DNA of 64,000 nt from Hemicordylus capensis (lineage: Eukaryota > Chordata > Lepidosauria > Squamata > Cordylidae). Both the position numbers and the translations under genes were made by a program. The stretch is from contig NC_069657.1 in the NCBI RefSeq assembly GCF_027244095.1, positions 146,874,857-146,938,856 of the forward strand, given 5' to 3'. Under the pieces are notes generated by a model. That model did no database searches and was not told where the DNA came from. It worked only from the letters and a program-made list of their open reading frames with translations. This document shows, piece after piece, positions 12,901-27,900 of this stretch (its first letter is position 1; every line of letters starts with the position of its first letter).

Positions 12901-15900
12901 GATAGCAGTGAAGTGGAGATGGTGGCAGCAGTAGCAGTGATGGGAGAAGGGATCTTTAAATATGAGTGGCAGCTGCAGGGCCCTGTTCAGCGTGGAGATA
13001 CACAAAAAAATGAGAGAAAGCAGCCAGACAACTAGAGGCGAGCAAGAATGGGAAAGTTATTCTCTGATGCATTAAGATCCCATACGGCAAGGTCTTCTGA
13101 TAATTGAAATGACCAATCTCCTAAGGAGACCTTGTCCCACATTTGCATCCTTGCACCCGAATGTGGCATATGTGGCTGATGCTGAAGGACCAGAATTTCT
13201 GAAATAGCCTCACAACTCATTAGTCATGTACATTCTAGTAGTCCTTATAACTGTAACAGATATTTGAATGTTGTTTGTAATTAGCTCTAGGAAGCTAACA
13301 ACTTGGTTCAAATTTCCATTTTAATGAAAATTCGTTGACGTAACAGGAAGTGAATGAAGGTATCCAGGCGCTTTCGAGCAACGAGGAAGAGAAAAAAGGA
13401 GTGGCTGCATCACTGCTGGCTCCATTACTTCCTGAGGTGGTGAAAGAGGAAGAGGAGCGTTGGAGGAGGAAGGTTATCTGTAAGGAGGAGGTGGAGCCTT
13501 TGATGGAAGAAGATGTAGCAGCAGAGCAAGCAGCAACTGTTTCTGAGCAGCAGCTAGAAGGTGACAGAGATGCTGGGGAAGACCCTTCTCAGGAAGACCT
13601 GTGTAGTGTGGTCCAATCAGGGGAGAGTGCAGAGGAGGAAGAGGAGCAGGATACTCTTGAGCTGGAGATGGTATTGGAGAGGAAGAAGGTGAGTCCTTTG
13701 TATTGAAGATGTGGGAGTGCTTTCCTAATAGGTATCAGATGAGATTTTTGGGTAAGGGAAGAGTGTGCTGCAAAGTCTGCAGTAGAGGAATGACTGGGAT
13801 GTGACATCTGCTGCCTATCCTTCTACCAAGGCAGGGAGGCCTTATGCAGGAACCTCTTGATACTGGTCATTCCTTCTATTGTAATCTGTCTTGTAACTTA
13901 AGGGCACACAGACAAATGTTGAATTCAGCCACTGGGAAAGAAAGTGCTAGCCCTGTCTTTCAAGATATGAAAGAGGTACAGATGCAAGCTTTTCTTGGGA
14001 AACCAATCTAAAACTGACCAAGATATATTTTGTAAGAGTGGTATTAAATGAAAGCTTCACACAAGGATTATATTCTATTTCGTACTGGCATGGTATTGAC
14101 ACAGTAGTGGATTGGTCAGTAAGATCTGTCAAAGAATGCTCCAAACTCAAATTTTAGCTTGCACATCATACTTCTATAAGTACTTTGAAGTGTTGGCTTC
14201 CTCTGCATCAGTAGTATATGCTGGCAGGGCATAGCTGTATTGTTGTCCATTTTAAAAAAAAACACACACAAAAAAACACCAGACAGCAGAGGAGGAGTGC
14301 ACAACTATTAAAAAATTTAGGGGTAGCAACTTGCATAATTGCATAGTATTTGGGGGAAGAGAAGAGAGGTAGCATCACTGGCCTGAGCCACTTACAAGCA
14401 CTACCACCAACACCATCATCCTATTCCACCATACCCACACAAATTGACTTGATAAGTGTTCCATCACTGGGAATTATTCAGTGAGGATTATATAATTTTC
14501 AAAGAACATTTGAAAACCCACATCTACAAAATGGTGCAGACATTTGAAGAGCACATAGGACATACAGAGTTGCCTAATTTGTCACTAATTATGTTCTGAG
14601 CAATATCTAGTGCCAAGGATGCTTGCATAATTGCATTCCTCATAGTAATAGCAATAGTAATTGTCTTGGTCAGGGCTGCTCAATTTCAGCCTTCCTGCAG
14701 ATGTTGGCCTACAGCTCTCATAATCCCTAGCTATTAGCCACTGTGACTGGGAATTATGGGAGTTGTAGTCCAAAAACAGCTGGGGGGGGGGCCTAAGTTG
14801 AGCAGGCCTGGTCTAGGGAGCGTATTGCTTTTTCCAGACAAATCATTACGGTTAGTGCTGAGAAATAGAACTGTCTTCAGATAGGACTGTGTGGATGGAA
14901 GACATGTGGACTTGCCCCCCCCCAATGCATGGGTGTATGGTTTTGCCCCCCAAAAAGATTGTACAGGAGGACCCTGCATCAAGCTACTTGTTGTCTACTC
15001 CATATACTTGCTGAGACTGTGTAATCTTCCCTGAAACAATGGACTTCTCTCATTCCACTCCTTTGGCTAGAACTCAGTTTTGAGAGGAAGTTCTCTTTTC
15101 AATTTTTTCTTTAAAAAAAGGAAATATCTGGCCTGCCATTGGCCTTTTTATGTGTGACCAATTTCACAGTGAAAGTGCACTTAAATGATACTAATATATG
15201 CTTCTATGAGGTAATGGAAAACCACTGCTTTATCCTATCCTTAGAAGATCAGAGGTGGTTTGTGGTATTTTTCCAGTTGTCATATGTAAATACACTTCTT
15301 TCGATTGACACAAGATGCTACATAATAGCAAAACTGATACCTGTGCACCCCAAACCTGTTGGTTATTTCAGGATGATGCTTGAAACTTTGTCTTTGGGGT
15401 GTTTTCTGCTACTGAGAATCCAACCACTAAACCTGAATGTGCTCTTAACAGGGAAATTTCAAGAAATGGACGTCCAATCTTCTTAAAACTTTTGAGCCTA
15501 TTATTCCTGACACAATCTCCTTCCAGAGGGTTTACAGTTTATATGTGGATGGATAATGCATGAAAGAGGGAGAATGGTCATGGATTTAAAATGAGCACAG
15601 CAGGCATCAGAAGTAAGATAAGACTAAAGCAGTTTAGGAGACCTTTTGGTTTAAGGTGAGGGACGGCTTGTAAGCGGAGAGGCAAATGGCTTGATGGATA
15701 GAGGTAGATTATTCTACTCAGGGCTTGACAATTCCCAGGCACCAGCTCACTATGGTGCCCGGAAACTTGTGTGATGCTTATGCCAGGCAATGGATGGATG
15801 TGACCAGGAGGAGGAGAAGTGAACAAGGAGGTAGTGGTGAGTTTTTACACCACCTCCTCCTCCTGGTCACATCTGTCCATCATGGCCAGGAGAAGGAGTG

Positions 15901-18900
15901 AACGAGACAGGAAGTCTACCCCTCCCATGGAGCAGAGGCTGTTGCTTGAGGCAAGCCATGAATACTCGTCACTCAAGGCCTGTTCTAGCTTAGGAGATCA
16001 GCATGGTTGAGGATCATGGTGCAGGAATAGTAGGATAGTTTGTTTCTCCGGTAGTGAAATAATGTGATGTGGGTTTGTTTTTGTTTTAATAGGCAGAACT
16101 GCGAGCTTTAGAAGAAGGTGATGGGAGTATTTCAGGCTCTAGTCCACTTTCTGATAGGAGTCAGTCAGAAGTAACACAGCGGCTACTACCCAAGCAAGGG
16201 AAATGGAAGCTGTTTGGAGTTGCCAGCCCAGAATCCACCAGTAGAGGCTCTAGCAAGACGGGGCAGGAGAGCCCTGAACCTGGGGAAACAGGTGAGTCTG
16301 GGTTTGTAGCTCTTCATACTGTCACATCTAGAAATATCAAGGTAGGAGGCTTACATTTTGTAATAAATGTCTGAAATTCTGAAAAAAGATACCTGGTAAC
16401 AAGATATCAACGGCTGCTCTTCAATCTTTTTTATTTTGCAATAATCTCAATACTGTCTCTTACAAGGCCTCTTCTTGCATCTTTTTTCTCTTTAAAAAAA
16501 TCTTTGAACATTCAGGATTCTTTTCTGTTTCCCCTCCCCACCCGCTACTGGCAGGTTGTCTGTATCTTACTGACCCATCAATATTAATCACAGAGGTGTG
16601 AAAAACTCACAGTGGAGGCTTAGAAACTATTTTCTTGTTTTCTGTTCAGCGGTAAAGGAAGAGCCAGAAGTGGCAGATGATAACTCTGACAATGAGCTGG
16701 ACACTGAGGAATTACAAGACAAAGTGAAAACACAAGGGGCTTCCAAGGTGGAAGATGAGGAGCAGGACTTAAAGGTGTGTGAGTTAAAGCAGGTGTAAGG
16801 CTGTCCTGCAATACTTGGTCAACTAGCATTATTTGAGGTTAGTTCACATGGTTTATGCACACTGGGCTTGCTTTTTCTCTGTCATAAATTGAAATTGCCA
16901 TGCAGTGATTCATCATGTATACTTGTTTGCTGCATGTCCAAGTGCCAGGTTATCAACCACAGATTTTACAAGAAAGCGACAATTGATCATGGACTAACTA
17001 GAACCTGGGCATGCAGTAAATGTATGCACAGCTGGTTGCTGTGCCATGATGCTGACGAGATTGGCAGGAGAAAAGTCAGTTTGGTTTGAAAAAAGCTCCC
17101 CTTTCCTCCTCTGTGATATGAATTGACCCTTAGATTCCCATCCAAGCTTAACCTTGCCTAGGGGAGTTCAAAGCTTTGCAGCATATTATGCAGAGTGTCT
17201 TTGAAACTCTGATAGGTTTTGATTATTCTTTAGGGCTGTTTCTCATGCTGCTTTTTACTGAAACCTTAATACTTGTGTCAGTGTCACTATCACAGTGTCA
17301 CAGTCCTCAGTGTTCACATAAATGGGGTCCGTGCCTGTGCAGTAGCCCCAGTCAGGATGAGTTTCTTTCTCTCTTGTGTTTCAGTGCTAATTTTCCATAA
17401 GTCTGGCACCACTATCTTAAGATGTATGTTGGAAACAGTATTTAGTTATACGTCTTTGAATGTTCCCCAGACCCATTACCCCTGGCTTTAAGTGCTGCTT
17501 TTAGAAAACATTAGTTTGGGACAACTTCCTTTTGTGTTTGTGCAAGACAGTAGATTTTCAGTGGCTGCATTGTACATATGGGTTAAAGACAGAAGATCTT
17601 TAATGTTGGCTTGACAGAATGATCAAAGTAATCCATCAGAATAGCTGATGGCGAGTATGCTTCTTGCATTTGGCTAGAATTGATCTGTTTGCTATCTTCA
17701 TTAGCATTAGCCACAACATTTTGCCAATTATTGCTCCAATCATATATCTTGTTGAAACAATATATTGTTTCAATATCTTCCTATATTCAGAGACATTCAA
17801 AACTTCAGAGACAGTTTTGCAATAGCCTTGTGCATTGTGACTGACAAGAAATTCTTGACCTCTTGCATGCCTTACTTTGGCAGTTTCAGATTGGAGAGCT
17901 GGCCAACATGTTGATAAGCAAGCTGGAGTTCTTGGGCATCAGTAGACAATCCATCTCTAACTTCCACATGCTACTGTTGCAGACTGAGGTACCTAAATTT
18001 TACCTTTTATTGAAAATTATGGAATATAAGGAGCCAAACAACTGGCATCATTGCAGTGTGATGAGAATGAATCTAGCAAGTTTAAGTACTGTGGCATGGA
18101 CAGCAGGCTCTCTTTCCTGTCTCCTCCCCTACTGCCCAGCTGAGTGATTTAAAAGACCTTTTTGGTCTGTGCCTAATCTGATCATATTCTGTTGGTTTAG
18201 TGCTGCTTCCTATTATGAGGAGCTAGTCTTGTTTGGAACTATAGAGTGCATTGAAACGTGGCATGCATGAGGCCTATTGTCTACAGGTGTTTCTTTCTCC
18301 CTACTTGTTGCCATTCAGTGGTCCAGACACTGAGGTGCTCTAGAAGGCAGGTTTTTCATCCCAAATAATGGCTGGGCTGAGGGCTAGATTTGAAGATGCC
18401 TCAGACCTCCTCCTTAGAACTAGTCTTTCTGCTGCCTCCACAGTGAATTGTTACAGTTTCAGATGTGTCAAGCATGAGGCCTATCCTCTGTGGGTGTTTT
18501 ATTTTTTATTTTGTATCCCTGCTTTCCATAGACCCGTATTGCAGACTGGCGGGAAGGAGCTCTCCAAGGAAACTACCTCAAACGCAAATTGCAAGATGCA
18601 GCTGAACAGCTAAAACAGTATGAAATAAACGCCGCCCCTAAAGGCTGGTCCTGCCACTGGGACAGGTACGCACTCTTCTCCCCTTTTCACCTTTCACCTT
18701 TGACATCTCAGACATGATTTGTGACCATCACCACCTGCCGACGTGCCGTCATCTGTCTGGAGACTGAGAGCAGCTGCACTTAACGGTGCTGAGCGGGCAG
18801 AGAGCCTCTGGCACATACAAAGTTTGGGCCAGCCACAAAAATTGGAGAAATATAAAGTCTGTGTTAAGTGTGTGAAATGGATTTGATTCCGCGATTGGAC

Positions 18901-21900
18901 AGAGCTGGTGTTTACTCTTGAGTGTAAATGCGCTAAGGAGGGCGGGCTTGGGGGGTCGCGCATGCGAGAGCTCTGTGCACATTGCAGGATCTCAGGAACT
19001 CCGCTCCCAAGTAACGTCTGTGTCCTTATGGAAAGCTCACTGACTGAGGATCTCAACGAAGAACAAGATTACTATCTCCTGCCAGCAGGTCAGACCAAAC
19101 TATTTCTTCTTATATTTGGCTTTCTTGATTATTTTTGTTTATTTGAAATCTTTGCTCTTTTGTTTTTCAGCTCCCAGATCCTCTCCCTCTCAGTAGCAAT
19201 TCACTATGTCTGACACCAAGAGTATCATATATGTGACTGCAGCAGTCCATGGGGGAGCAGCCATCTTTGATAAATTGGGCTGTTTCTCTTTTGCTATTCT
19301 GGAAGGAAATGAACCCTGAAACTACCTTAAAAAGTTAATTTCCTAATGCATCCTTGAACCCTTATTGCACACCAGCCACAAGTGAGCTGTTGCGCTAACC
19401 CTCTACTCATGGAGTGGAGGGTCAGGGCTGTGATCACAGAGCCAGCAGCACAAACAGTTTGGAGTAAGCCCATCTTGCAAGTCCTTCCTCAAAGCTGTTT
19501 GTTGCCTTTGTGAACAGCAGTCCTACTGCAAGAGGTTCTTCCTGTGAGAGCACTCCGCTATCGCGGGAGAGGACCACATCATGGTGCCAGTACAGGGGAG
19601 AGAGTGTAAAACGTTGTTTTCTTTCTTGTGATTTAGGGATCATAGGCGCTATTTCTATGTTAACGAGCAAACAGGCGAATCTCAGTGGGAGTTCCCAGAT
19701 GGGGAGGAGGAAGAGGAGGGGCAAATACTAGAGAACAAAGCGGAAGCTCTTCCTAAACCAGCATTAAAGGAAAAAGCTGAGTCTGGTGGAGAATCTACGG
19801 ATAACACTACAGGTACTGGAAGGTGGGGTCTTTGCTGACAAATTCAAAGAGCAGTACATGATAGTAGAAAACAGATACCAGAAATGAATAACAAAGGGGC
19901 AAAGTTTATTTAATATAGAAGGGCAGGTGCTTAGAGTACCCCTGTGTACTTAAATATTCATCTGGGCAGAATGAACAGAAATGAATGCTTCACATGCAAA
20001 ACATGTGTCTATATGCAGGCTAGAAATCTGTTGGCATGTTGTGTGAATGCTGCGCCTTGTGGAAATGGGAGGTGTAGTTTGCATTGTTTTTCCTTTCTAT
20101 TTTTAGAGTGTGGGGGCCTGTTTACTTGGGTGCTTAATGAGATTTTTTAAAAAGGTTAGTTTTCTCAGAAAATCATAATTGTAGTGAAAGAAGACTCCTA
20201 AGTGTAGAAGAAAATATCGGAATGGTTGGTTGGCTGTTAACAGGTATGAGATAATTATAAAAAACTTTGCACGTGTTTCCTTTAGGTTCTCTTTGTAAGG
20301 AGCCTCTTTCTGGTAATGCTGCAGCTACATCTCTTGTGCCTCTCAGTCAATTTTGGACTGTGCTTCAGCCCTCTGTCCCGGTGCTTCAGCCCCCTTTGCC
20401 CTTGGAAATGCCACCACCGCCACCTCCACCACCAGAGTCTCCCCCTCCACCACCACCTCCACCTCCTGGAGAAGATGGGGAAATAGAAGAAGTAGAGATG
20501 GAGGATGAGGGAGATGAGGAGCCACCAGCACCTGGAACAGAGGAAGATGCTGTTCTGAAACCTCTTCTTCGACCAGTAGTAGTCAACAGCCAGGTGAGAT
20601 TGTGCATGTGAAGTTTTGTGGTAAGTTACTATTAGGTGTGCATTCTGTATATAACTTGGAATTGCAAATCTCTTCTTGTTGCAGTCCTGCATTCTGTATA
20701 GTGTCTTGCTGACTGTAATGTAAGCCTCTCATTAACTTCTGTAGCAGCAAATAAAAAACATTTAGTCCCATGCATGCTGTGACAAAGTTCCTTTATAAAA
20801 TTGTTGTCGTCTTCTACAGTTGTGGACGATATAATGGATTTGGATGGCCCATATACAATATGAAATGGAAATATATATGGTGCTATGATGGTGAGGTTGC
20901 ACAGCCAGCGTGGTGTAGTGGTTAGAGTGCTGGACTAGGACCGGGGAGACCTGAGTTCAAATCCCCATTCAGCCATGATACTAGCTGGGTGACTCTGGGC
21001 CAGTCACTTCTCTCTCAGCCTAACCTACTTCACAGGGTTGTTCTGAAAGAGAAACTCAAGTATGTAGTACACCGCTCTGGGCTCCTTGGAGGAAGAGCGG
21101 GATATAAATGTAATTAATTAAGAAAGAAGGCAGGCAGCAGAACTACTTCCTTTAGAGCAAGTTAAAATTGTCCGATCTGGATAGTGGTCCTGGACATTCA
21201 TAATAGTGGGTTCTGCACCTGCGCAGACCAGCTTCGGTAAGAATTCTATAGCTCCATGAGACGCCGGCAACCGCCTACTGCACGTGACTAGCACCATCTA
21301 GCGGCGGTTGGGCGTCCTCATATTCAGTTTCTTTCTGACCGCCGTTGGGATCAGACTTCGGAAACGCTTGCTCCTCAGTATTTAAAATTTCTTAATATCT
21401 AACTATCTTTGGCTACGAATTACGGACTGAACTGACTGCTCTTTCGGATATTGCTTTCAACTTGGTGAACTGTGAAATTAAGGCGAAAAACCGGAAAGAC
21501 GCGGACTGATTTCGACCACTCTACTTTCATTTTCCCTCACGGCGTATTCACAATCTCGGCTACCCTCCTCTCTGACTCTGGAACGCCTGACTATTCTTTG
21601 CCAAACTCTACGGACACCTTGCAATGAGTGCCCCGCAGGGTAAGGAGAAAACGACTTTTAAGCGCTGTACTGAGTGCCGGGGGAAACTACCATCTACAGA
21701 CTGCCATGACCTCTGCCTCTTTTGCCTGGGCGAGGCTCATGATGCTTCAAAGTGCCCCGTTTGCCTTATGTTTAATAAGCAGACGCTCAAGAATCATGAG
21801 GCATGATTGAAAGTGTTCCTTATGGAGGAGGCGCTGATGGCTTGGAAAGACTCGCCATTAAAACCGGGTTCTGCTGCTCATTCGCAGTCAAAAATCCCGG

Positions 21901-24900
21901 CAAAGCCGAAAACAACCGCAGTCGGCCGTCCCTCGACATTGGGGGCATTGACGCCGAGCGCCACGGCTTCGACGTTGGCAACACAGCCTGTGGCCTCTAA
22001 GAAGCCTGCTGCTAAGAGGGATGCTGCCTCGGCATCGGGTAGCAGCCCCAAGAAGAAGAGGCGTAAAGATCGGCACAAGGAATGGAGGCATGCCTCAACC
22101 CGCACCCCATCGCCATTGGGGTTGCAGACGGTTCCGGCGCCACGATATCGAGCGCTCTCTTTATCCCCGGCGTCGACGCCTCGACAGTCACCTTCGACGC
22201 CGTTGTCCCTAAGGCACACTGCGCCTGAAAGGAATAGGGGAAGCATCTCGACATAGACGGAAATCACTGCTCCTGCCTCGACGCCCGCCAAACCGTCGAC
22301 ATCTGCATCGACAGTGACTGACTTTATGGAAGACCCTACACTGGTGTCGGTTATCTTGGACACCGTGCTCAATGCAGAGGCCGCCGATGCGGAGCCTAAG
22401 GACGGAATCGTATCTTTAGACCAGGAGACACCGCCTCTCCAATGTGGGGCTTCAGCCCACAGGTTGACACACTTGCTGGAATCAGAGGAGAGCGGGCGGT
22501 CAACAGGGACTTTTACTGGCTTCAATGTTTTTGAAGGGCCTATTCCAAAGACGACTCCTCTCTCAGCGACTGCCACGTCTATGATGACACATACAGACTG
22601 GAGTGAAACCTGCACCATCACTAGGGCGCAGTACTCCTTGTTTACTCAGTGGCTGGATGAACGCGAGCAAAGGGCGTAAAACTTTATCTGTGCTGACTCT
22701 GCGGCGCAAACATCACCGTATCCAACGCATCTAGTACATCGGACTGACTCTGCGATCCAAACCTCTTCGTGCTATCCGGAACACCGCTCGGTGTCGCTCC
22801 AGGCGGACTTCCCGGAAGCACTGTTGCGTCCGCTGCCACCAGTACATGCAGTGGCCGCTCAGACTTCTACAACACTTACTAGGCAGCCGGGGCCAAGACC
22901 GCTGGCGTCCACAGTTCTTGGGGACTCGCCCGCGCAACGTACACCTTTGCACCACAGGTGACAGTCACCCGTCCGTGTACAGAGTTCTCCTAAACAACAT
23001 TCACCCATTCCCATCTTGGAGGATGATGGTGACGATGGAACTGACTCTTATGAGTCTGACACCACCGAACCTGACCCAGGGGATCTAGACGAGCCAGAAC
23101 TGCCGGATCCAGGACTTAATGTGGCTGTAGTACCCTCTGTATCACCCAGTGAGGAGATGAAGGGCTACCACCAACAGGTGGCTGAAATGGCTAAGGTCCT
23201 GGGCCTTGATTTGAAGCAGAACACACTGGAGTTAGAAGATCCAGTCTATAATATGATGAAGGCTGCCACGGGTTTACATCCAGTCTTCATCCCAATGCAG
23301 CCACACATTTCACGGGCAGCGAAGTCCGAGTGGGAGGTCCTACAGACCTCTGCTCCAACCTCTAAGCATCTGGAAGCTCTTTACCGCGTCCAGGAGGAAA
23401 GTAACGAGTACCTTGTGCGCCACCCAACACCGAACTCACTGGTGGTGGACTGTGCAACCACTGCAAAAGGGGGTAGGAGGCATACTACCCTTGCGGACAA
23501 AGAAGGAAGGAAGCTTGATGGGTTGGGTCGCCGCACCTATTCCACCGCATGTCTCTCCATCAAGATTGCGAACTATATTGCCTGCCAGGCTAAGTATACC
23601 CATTCGTTGTGGGAAGCCTTGTTTGAGCAGCGCAACACTCTGGAACCTGCAGATTTCCTTAAGTTGTTTGAAGCCACTTTTGCCAAAACAACATCTACTA
23701 CCAGGCAACAGTTGGCAAACACAAAGCATCTTGCCGAGTCTGAATCGTGCTCGTTAACATCATCCATCATTCTGCAGAGACATGCTTGGCTGCGGGCGAC
23801 CGGCCTACAACAGGACATGAAGGATCGTGTAGAGACCCTTCCATTTGATGGGAAAGGCCTGTTTTCTGACAAGACGGATGAAACAATGGAACAGTGGAAG
23901 AAGTCCAGACTGACTGCGTGTTCGTTTTTGTCTCAGAAGACAGCCAACCCGAAATATCAACCTTACCAACAGTACCAGTGCAAACAGCAGTTCTACCATC
24001 AGACAGACTGCAGAGACTACAAGCGCCAATATCAGAGGTACAACAAACGACCGTACTACAACCGGAATAAACCAAACCAACAAGGACGTAATAAGGCTGC
24101 ACAGCAGCCTAAACAGCAGCTTTGATCTGGGCGCCGGCCCACTAGCACATGGCAGCAACAGATCCAACAGTTGCTCCGTGGGGAGGACATTCAACAAAGT
24201 AGCAAACAACAAAATCTCAAGGCCCAACATCTCCTTGACGCCACTTCTGGATACCATCAAACTGGCCAGCTACGCGCTAGTGTGGCACCACATAACATTG
24301 GATCGCTGGGTTCTCCGCATTGTGAACGAGGGTTATGCGATCGAATTCAGGGAACTCCCACCCTTCTCGGGTATAAAGTACCCCCCCGTGACTCGGGTGC
24401 TACGGGAAGAAGTGCTTCAATTGCTACAAAAGAAGGTAATCTCTCCGGTGCAGTGGGCACAGGGACAGTCGGGATTCTACTCCCGGTACTTCCAGGTCCC
24501 AAAAAGGGATGGAGGTATACGTCCCATTATGGACCTGAGACACCTGAATCTGTACGTCGAGGTTCGCAAATTTCGCATGACAACGTTGCAGGCCATCCTT
24601 CCTCTTCTACACGGAGAACAGTGGATCGCAATGTTAGATCTGAAAGATGCGTATTTTCATCAGGCAGAGCCATCGCAAATACCTGCGATTTTCGTTGGGG
24701 ACGTGTCTGTACCAATACAATGTCCTACCTTTCGAATTGGTGACTGCCCCAAGGGTTTTCACGAAGGTGGTTGCAGTTGTAATCGCCCATCTAAGAACGC
24801 TGGGCCTGTCGATTTATCCATTTCTCGACGATTGGCTCTTGACTTCAAAGACGAAGGTGGAACTCCAAGCTCATGTGGTGTTGGTGACATCCCTACTGGA

Positions 24901-27900
24901 AGTCCTAGGCGTCCAGGTCAATTACAAGAAGTCCTTCTTAACCCCGTCCACCGGGCTCCAATATATTGGAGCTCACCTGGACATGTTGGCACAGATGGCT
25001 TTTCTGCCAGAGAGCCGCATCCAACGAATACAAGCTCTGTTGCTCGCCTTTCAGGAAGCACCCTTGCAAAGGGCGCATCAAGTTCAAGTGCTTCTGGGTC
25101 TGATGGCTTCCTGCACGGCAACGGTCCCTCATGCGCGCCTACGGATGAGGGTGTTGCAACAGTGATTCCTGAGGGCTTACCTCCCAAGGACCGAACCACA
25201 GAGCAAACGGTGTTGCTCCCTTCCCAGGTTCTGAAGTCTTTGCTCAGGTGGGGCGAGAAGAAGAACTTACTTCGCGGAATGCCTTTCAAGGTACCCGAGC
25301 CCTCCGTAACGGTGACGACGGATGCCTCAATGACGGGTGGGGTGCTCATCTAGATCACTTCACGGCACAGGGTCTTTGGTCTCTTCCACAGACCCGCAGT
25401 CACATCAATTATCTAGAGCTTCTCGGAGCCTTCAAAGCACTACAGGCCTTCCAGTCCCACATAGCGGGTTGGGTGGTCTTGCTTCAAATGGACAACACGA
25501 CCGCCATTGCTTACATAAACAAGCAGGGCGGGACGGTGTCAAGGTCGCTCTGCAACCTCAGCTTGTGGAACTGGGACTGGTGTATCCCCCAGTCGATCCA
25601 TGTTGTCACGATACATATCAAGGGAACTCACAATTGCCTGGCAGACTCGCTCAGCAGGGAACTGCAGACAAGTGTTGCTCTCCCCCAACACGAGTGGGAA
25701 TTGAACGCAAAAATCATACAACAACTTTTCCAGTCTTGGGGCCCAGCCCAAGTCGATCTGTTTGCGACGAACGAAAACAAGAAATGCGACAGTTATTGCT
25801 CTCGCATGGGGACCGGCCATTTGTTGCGAGGCGACGCTTTTCAGTTCCGTTGGACAGGGGAACTGTGTTGCGCATTTTCTCCAATACCCCTATTGACCAG
25901 AGTCGTGGCCAAGTTGCTTCAGGAGAACACCCAGGCAATCCTGATCGCGCCATGGTGGCCAAGGCAACCTTGGTACACACGTCTACTCAGACTCTGCGGG
26001 GGGAACTACAGGAGACTTCCATGGTGGCCAGACTTACTGATTCAACGCCACGGGCAGGTCTGTCACCCAGATCTATCCATTCTGAACCTAACTGCATGGA
26101 GGATAGGTTACTGAAAAAGATTCTGACAGGAATACTAGGAAACTGTCAACTAGACGTAGTTACAATGCTAAATGGCGTAGATTCTGTGTTCATGCGGCCT
26201 CTAAGGGGTTCAGACCTAGGCAGGCTTCTCTCAAAGATGTACTTCTCTATCTTACCTCATTAAAGCGTGAGGGCCTTGCAAACGTCTCCATTAAGGTACA
26301 TATGTCTGCTCTGTCGGCAAGACATGCAGGCTGGGACAGGACGACTGTTCTCCCATCCAAAGTGCAAGGCTTCTTTAAAGGGTATCAACAATCTCTATCC
26401 TCCGGTGAGGCCACCAGCGGAGAAGTGGAGCTTATCACTGGTGCTGGCTACGCTCACGGAGGTACCCTTTGAACCATTAGCAAAGGCCTCTCTGAAGCTG
26501 ACAACGCTAAAGACCCTCTTTCTGATGGCCATCACCACTGCAAAACGGGTCAGTGAACTCCGGGCCCTGCAGATAGATGAGCCATACACTGTGTTCTATC
26601 CGGATTGGGTTGTGATGCGCCTGGATCCGGAGTTCAGGACAAAAATTGTCTCGGATTTTCACCTGAACACTAACATCGTACTACCAACCTTCTTCAGGGA
26701 TCCAGAGACACCTCTGGAACGGTCCATGCATTCTCTGGATGTGCGAAGGGCCTACTGTACTACCTACAGGCTACGAAGCAGATTAGGCATACAACCAGCC
26801 TGTTTGTATGCGAAAAGGGTAAATGGAGAGGTTTTTCTCCTAGCAGGCAAAAACTCTCTTTCTGGATTGTGGAGATGATTAAACTGGCATATGATTTGCA
26901 AGGGATGACCCCGCCGACCACGCTCCGTGCTCATTCAACCAGGGCTTATGCGGCTTCCGCTGCACATCTGGCGGGCATACGTCTCAGCGATATCTGCGCT
27001 TCAGCTACCTGGGCATCCCACCGGACCTTTGTAAGCCACTATGCTGTGGACTTCCGTAATGCAGCACAAGCGGACTTTGGGCGGGCGGTCCTAAAGAGGG
27101 TGCTGCAGTAGCTTGTTGCGCCCTCCTCCAACAAGGTTGCTTGTGATCCATCCACTATTATGAATGTCCAGGACCACTATCCAGATAAACAGGTTGCTTA
27201 CCTGTAACAGATGATCTGGTAGTGGTCCTGGACAGTCATAAGACCCGCCCGTCCATCCCCGCTGCAACAGCATCCTTAAGTGGGGGGAAGTGGAGTAACG
27301 GACTTGAGGTTACTTTGGGCCCTCGGCCATCAAGAAACTGAATATGAGGACGCCCAACCGCCGCTAGATGGTGCTAGTCACGTGCAGTAGGCGGTTGCCG
27401 GCGTCTCGAGGAGCTATAGAATTCTTACCGAAGCTGGTCTGCGCAGGTGCAGAACCCACTATTATGACTGTCCAGGACCACTACCAGATCATCTGTTACA
27501 GGTAAGCAACCTGTTTATATCTGCAAAGCTTCATGCTTTGTTAGCATACAAGCCTCTACATATACAAAAACCATTTCCTGAAACTAATCTTGCTTATTCC
27601 TTGATAGTTTCCCCACTTGATAGTCAATTAGTAAACACCTTTTTGCTTCTGAAGCAGTACCTTCTAATGTTGATGTGCCAAGATTCAGGATTTCAGGGAT
27701 GTTGAGACCCTTTCTTATAGGAATGTTTGTTCTGGACATTTCCTCTGTCTAAGGAATGATAGTGCAAGAGACAGAAGACACTTGCGTGTTAAAAGGCCAG
27801 GGTGCTTATTTAACGTTTGTGGGGAGGGTGGTTCTGCTTGCAGGAAGATGATCTCCTGATGTTTGTTGAAACCATTTGTGATATTGAAAGTGAGATGCTT

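Noticed and set aside
15139-15486. 115-codon frame in FNBP4 intron 7
   Set aside because: No domain, no start context or splice structure of note, and AT-rich composition like the surrounding intron.
20282-20692. Antisense Trp/Arg-rich and Gly-rich frames opposite FNBP4 exon 13
   Set aside because: They are reverse-strand readings of the CCNCCN polyproline codons.
20903-21125. A genuine tRNA gene
   Set aside because: The A and B boxes belong to a Sauria SINE with the full SINE body and BovB-like tail; no complete tRNA cloverleaf is present. The same applies at 1842-2045 and 41020-41285.
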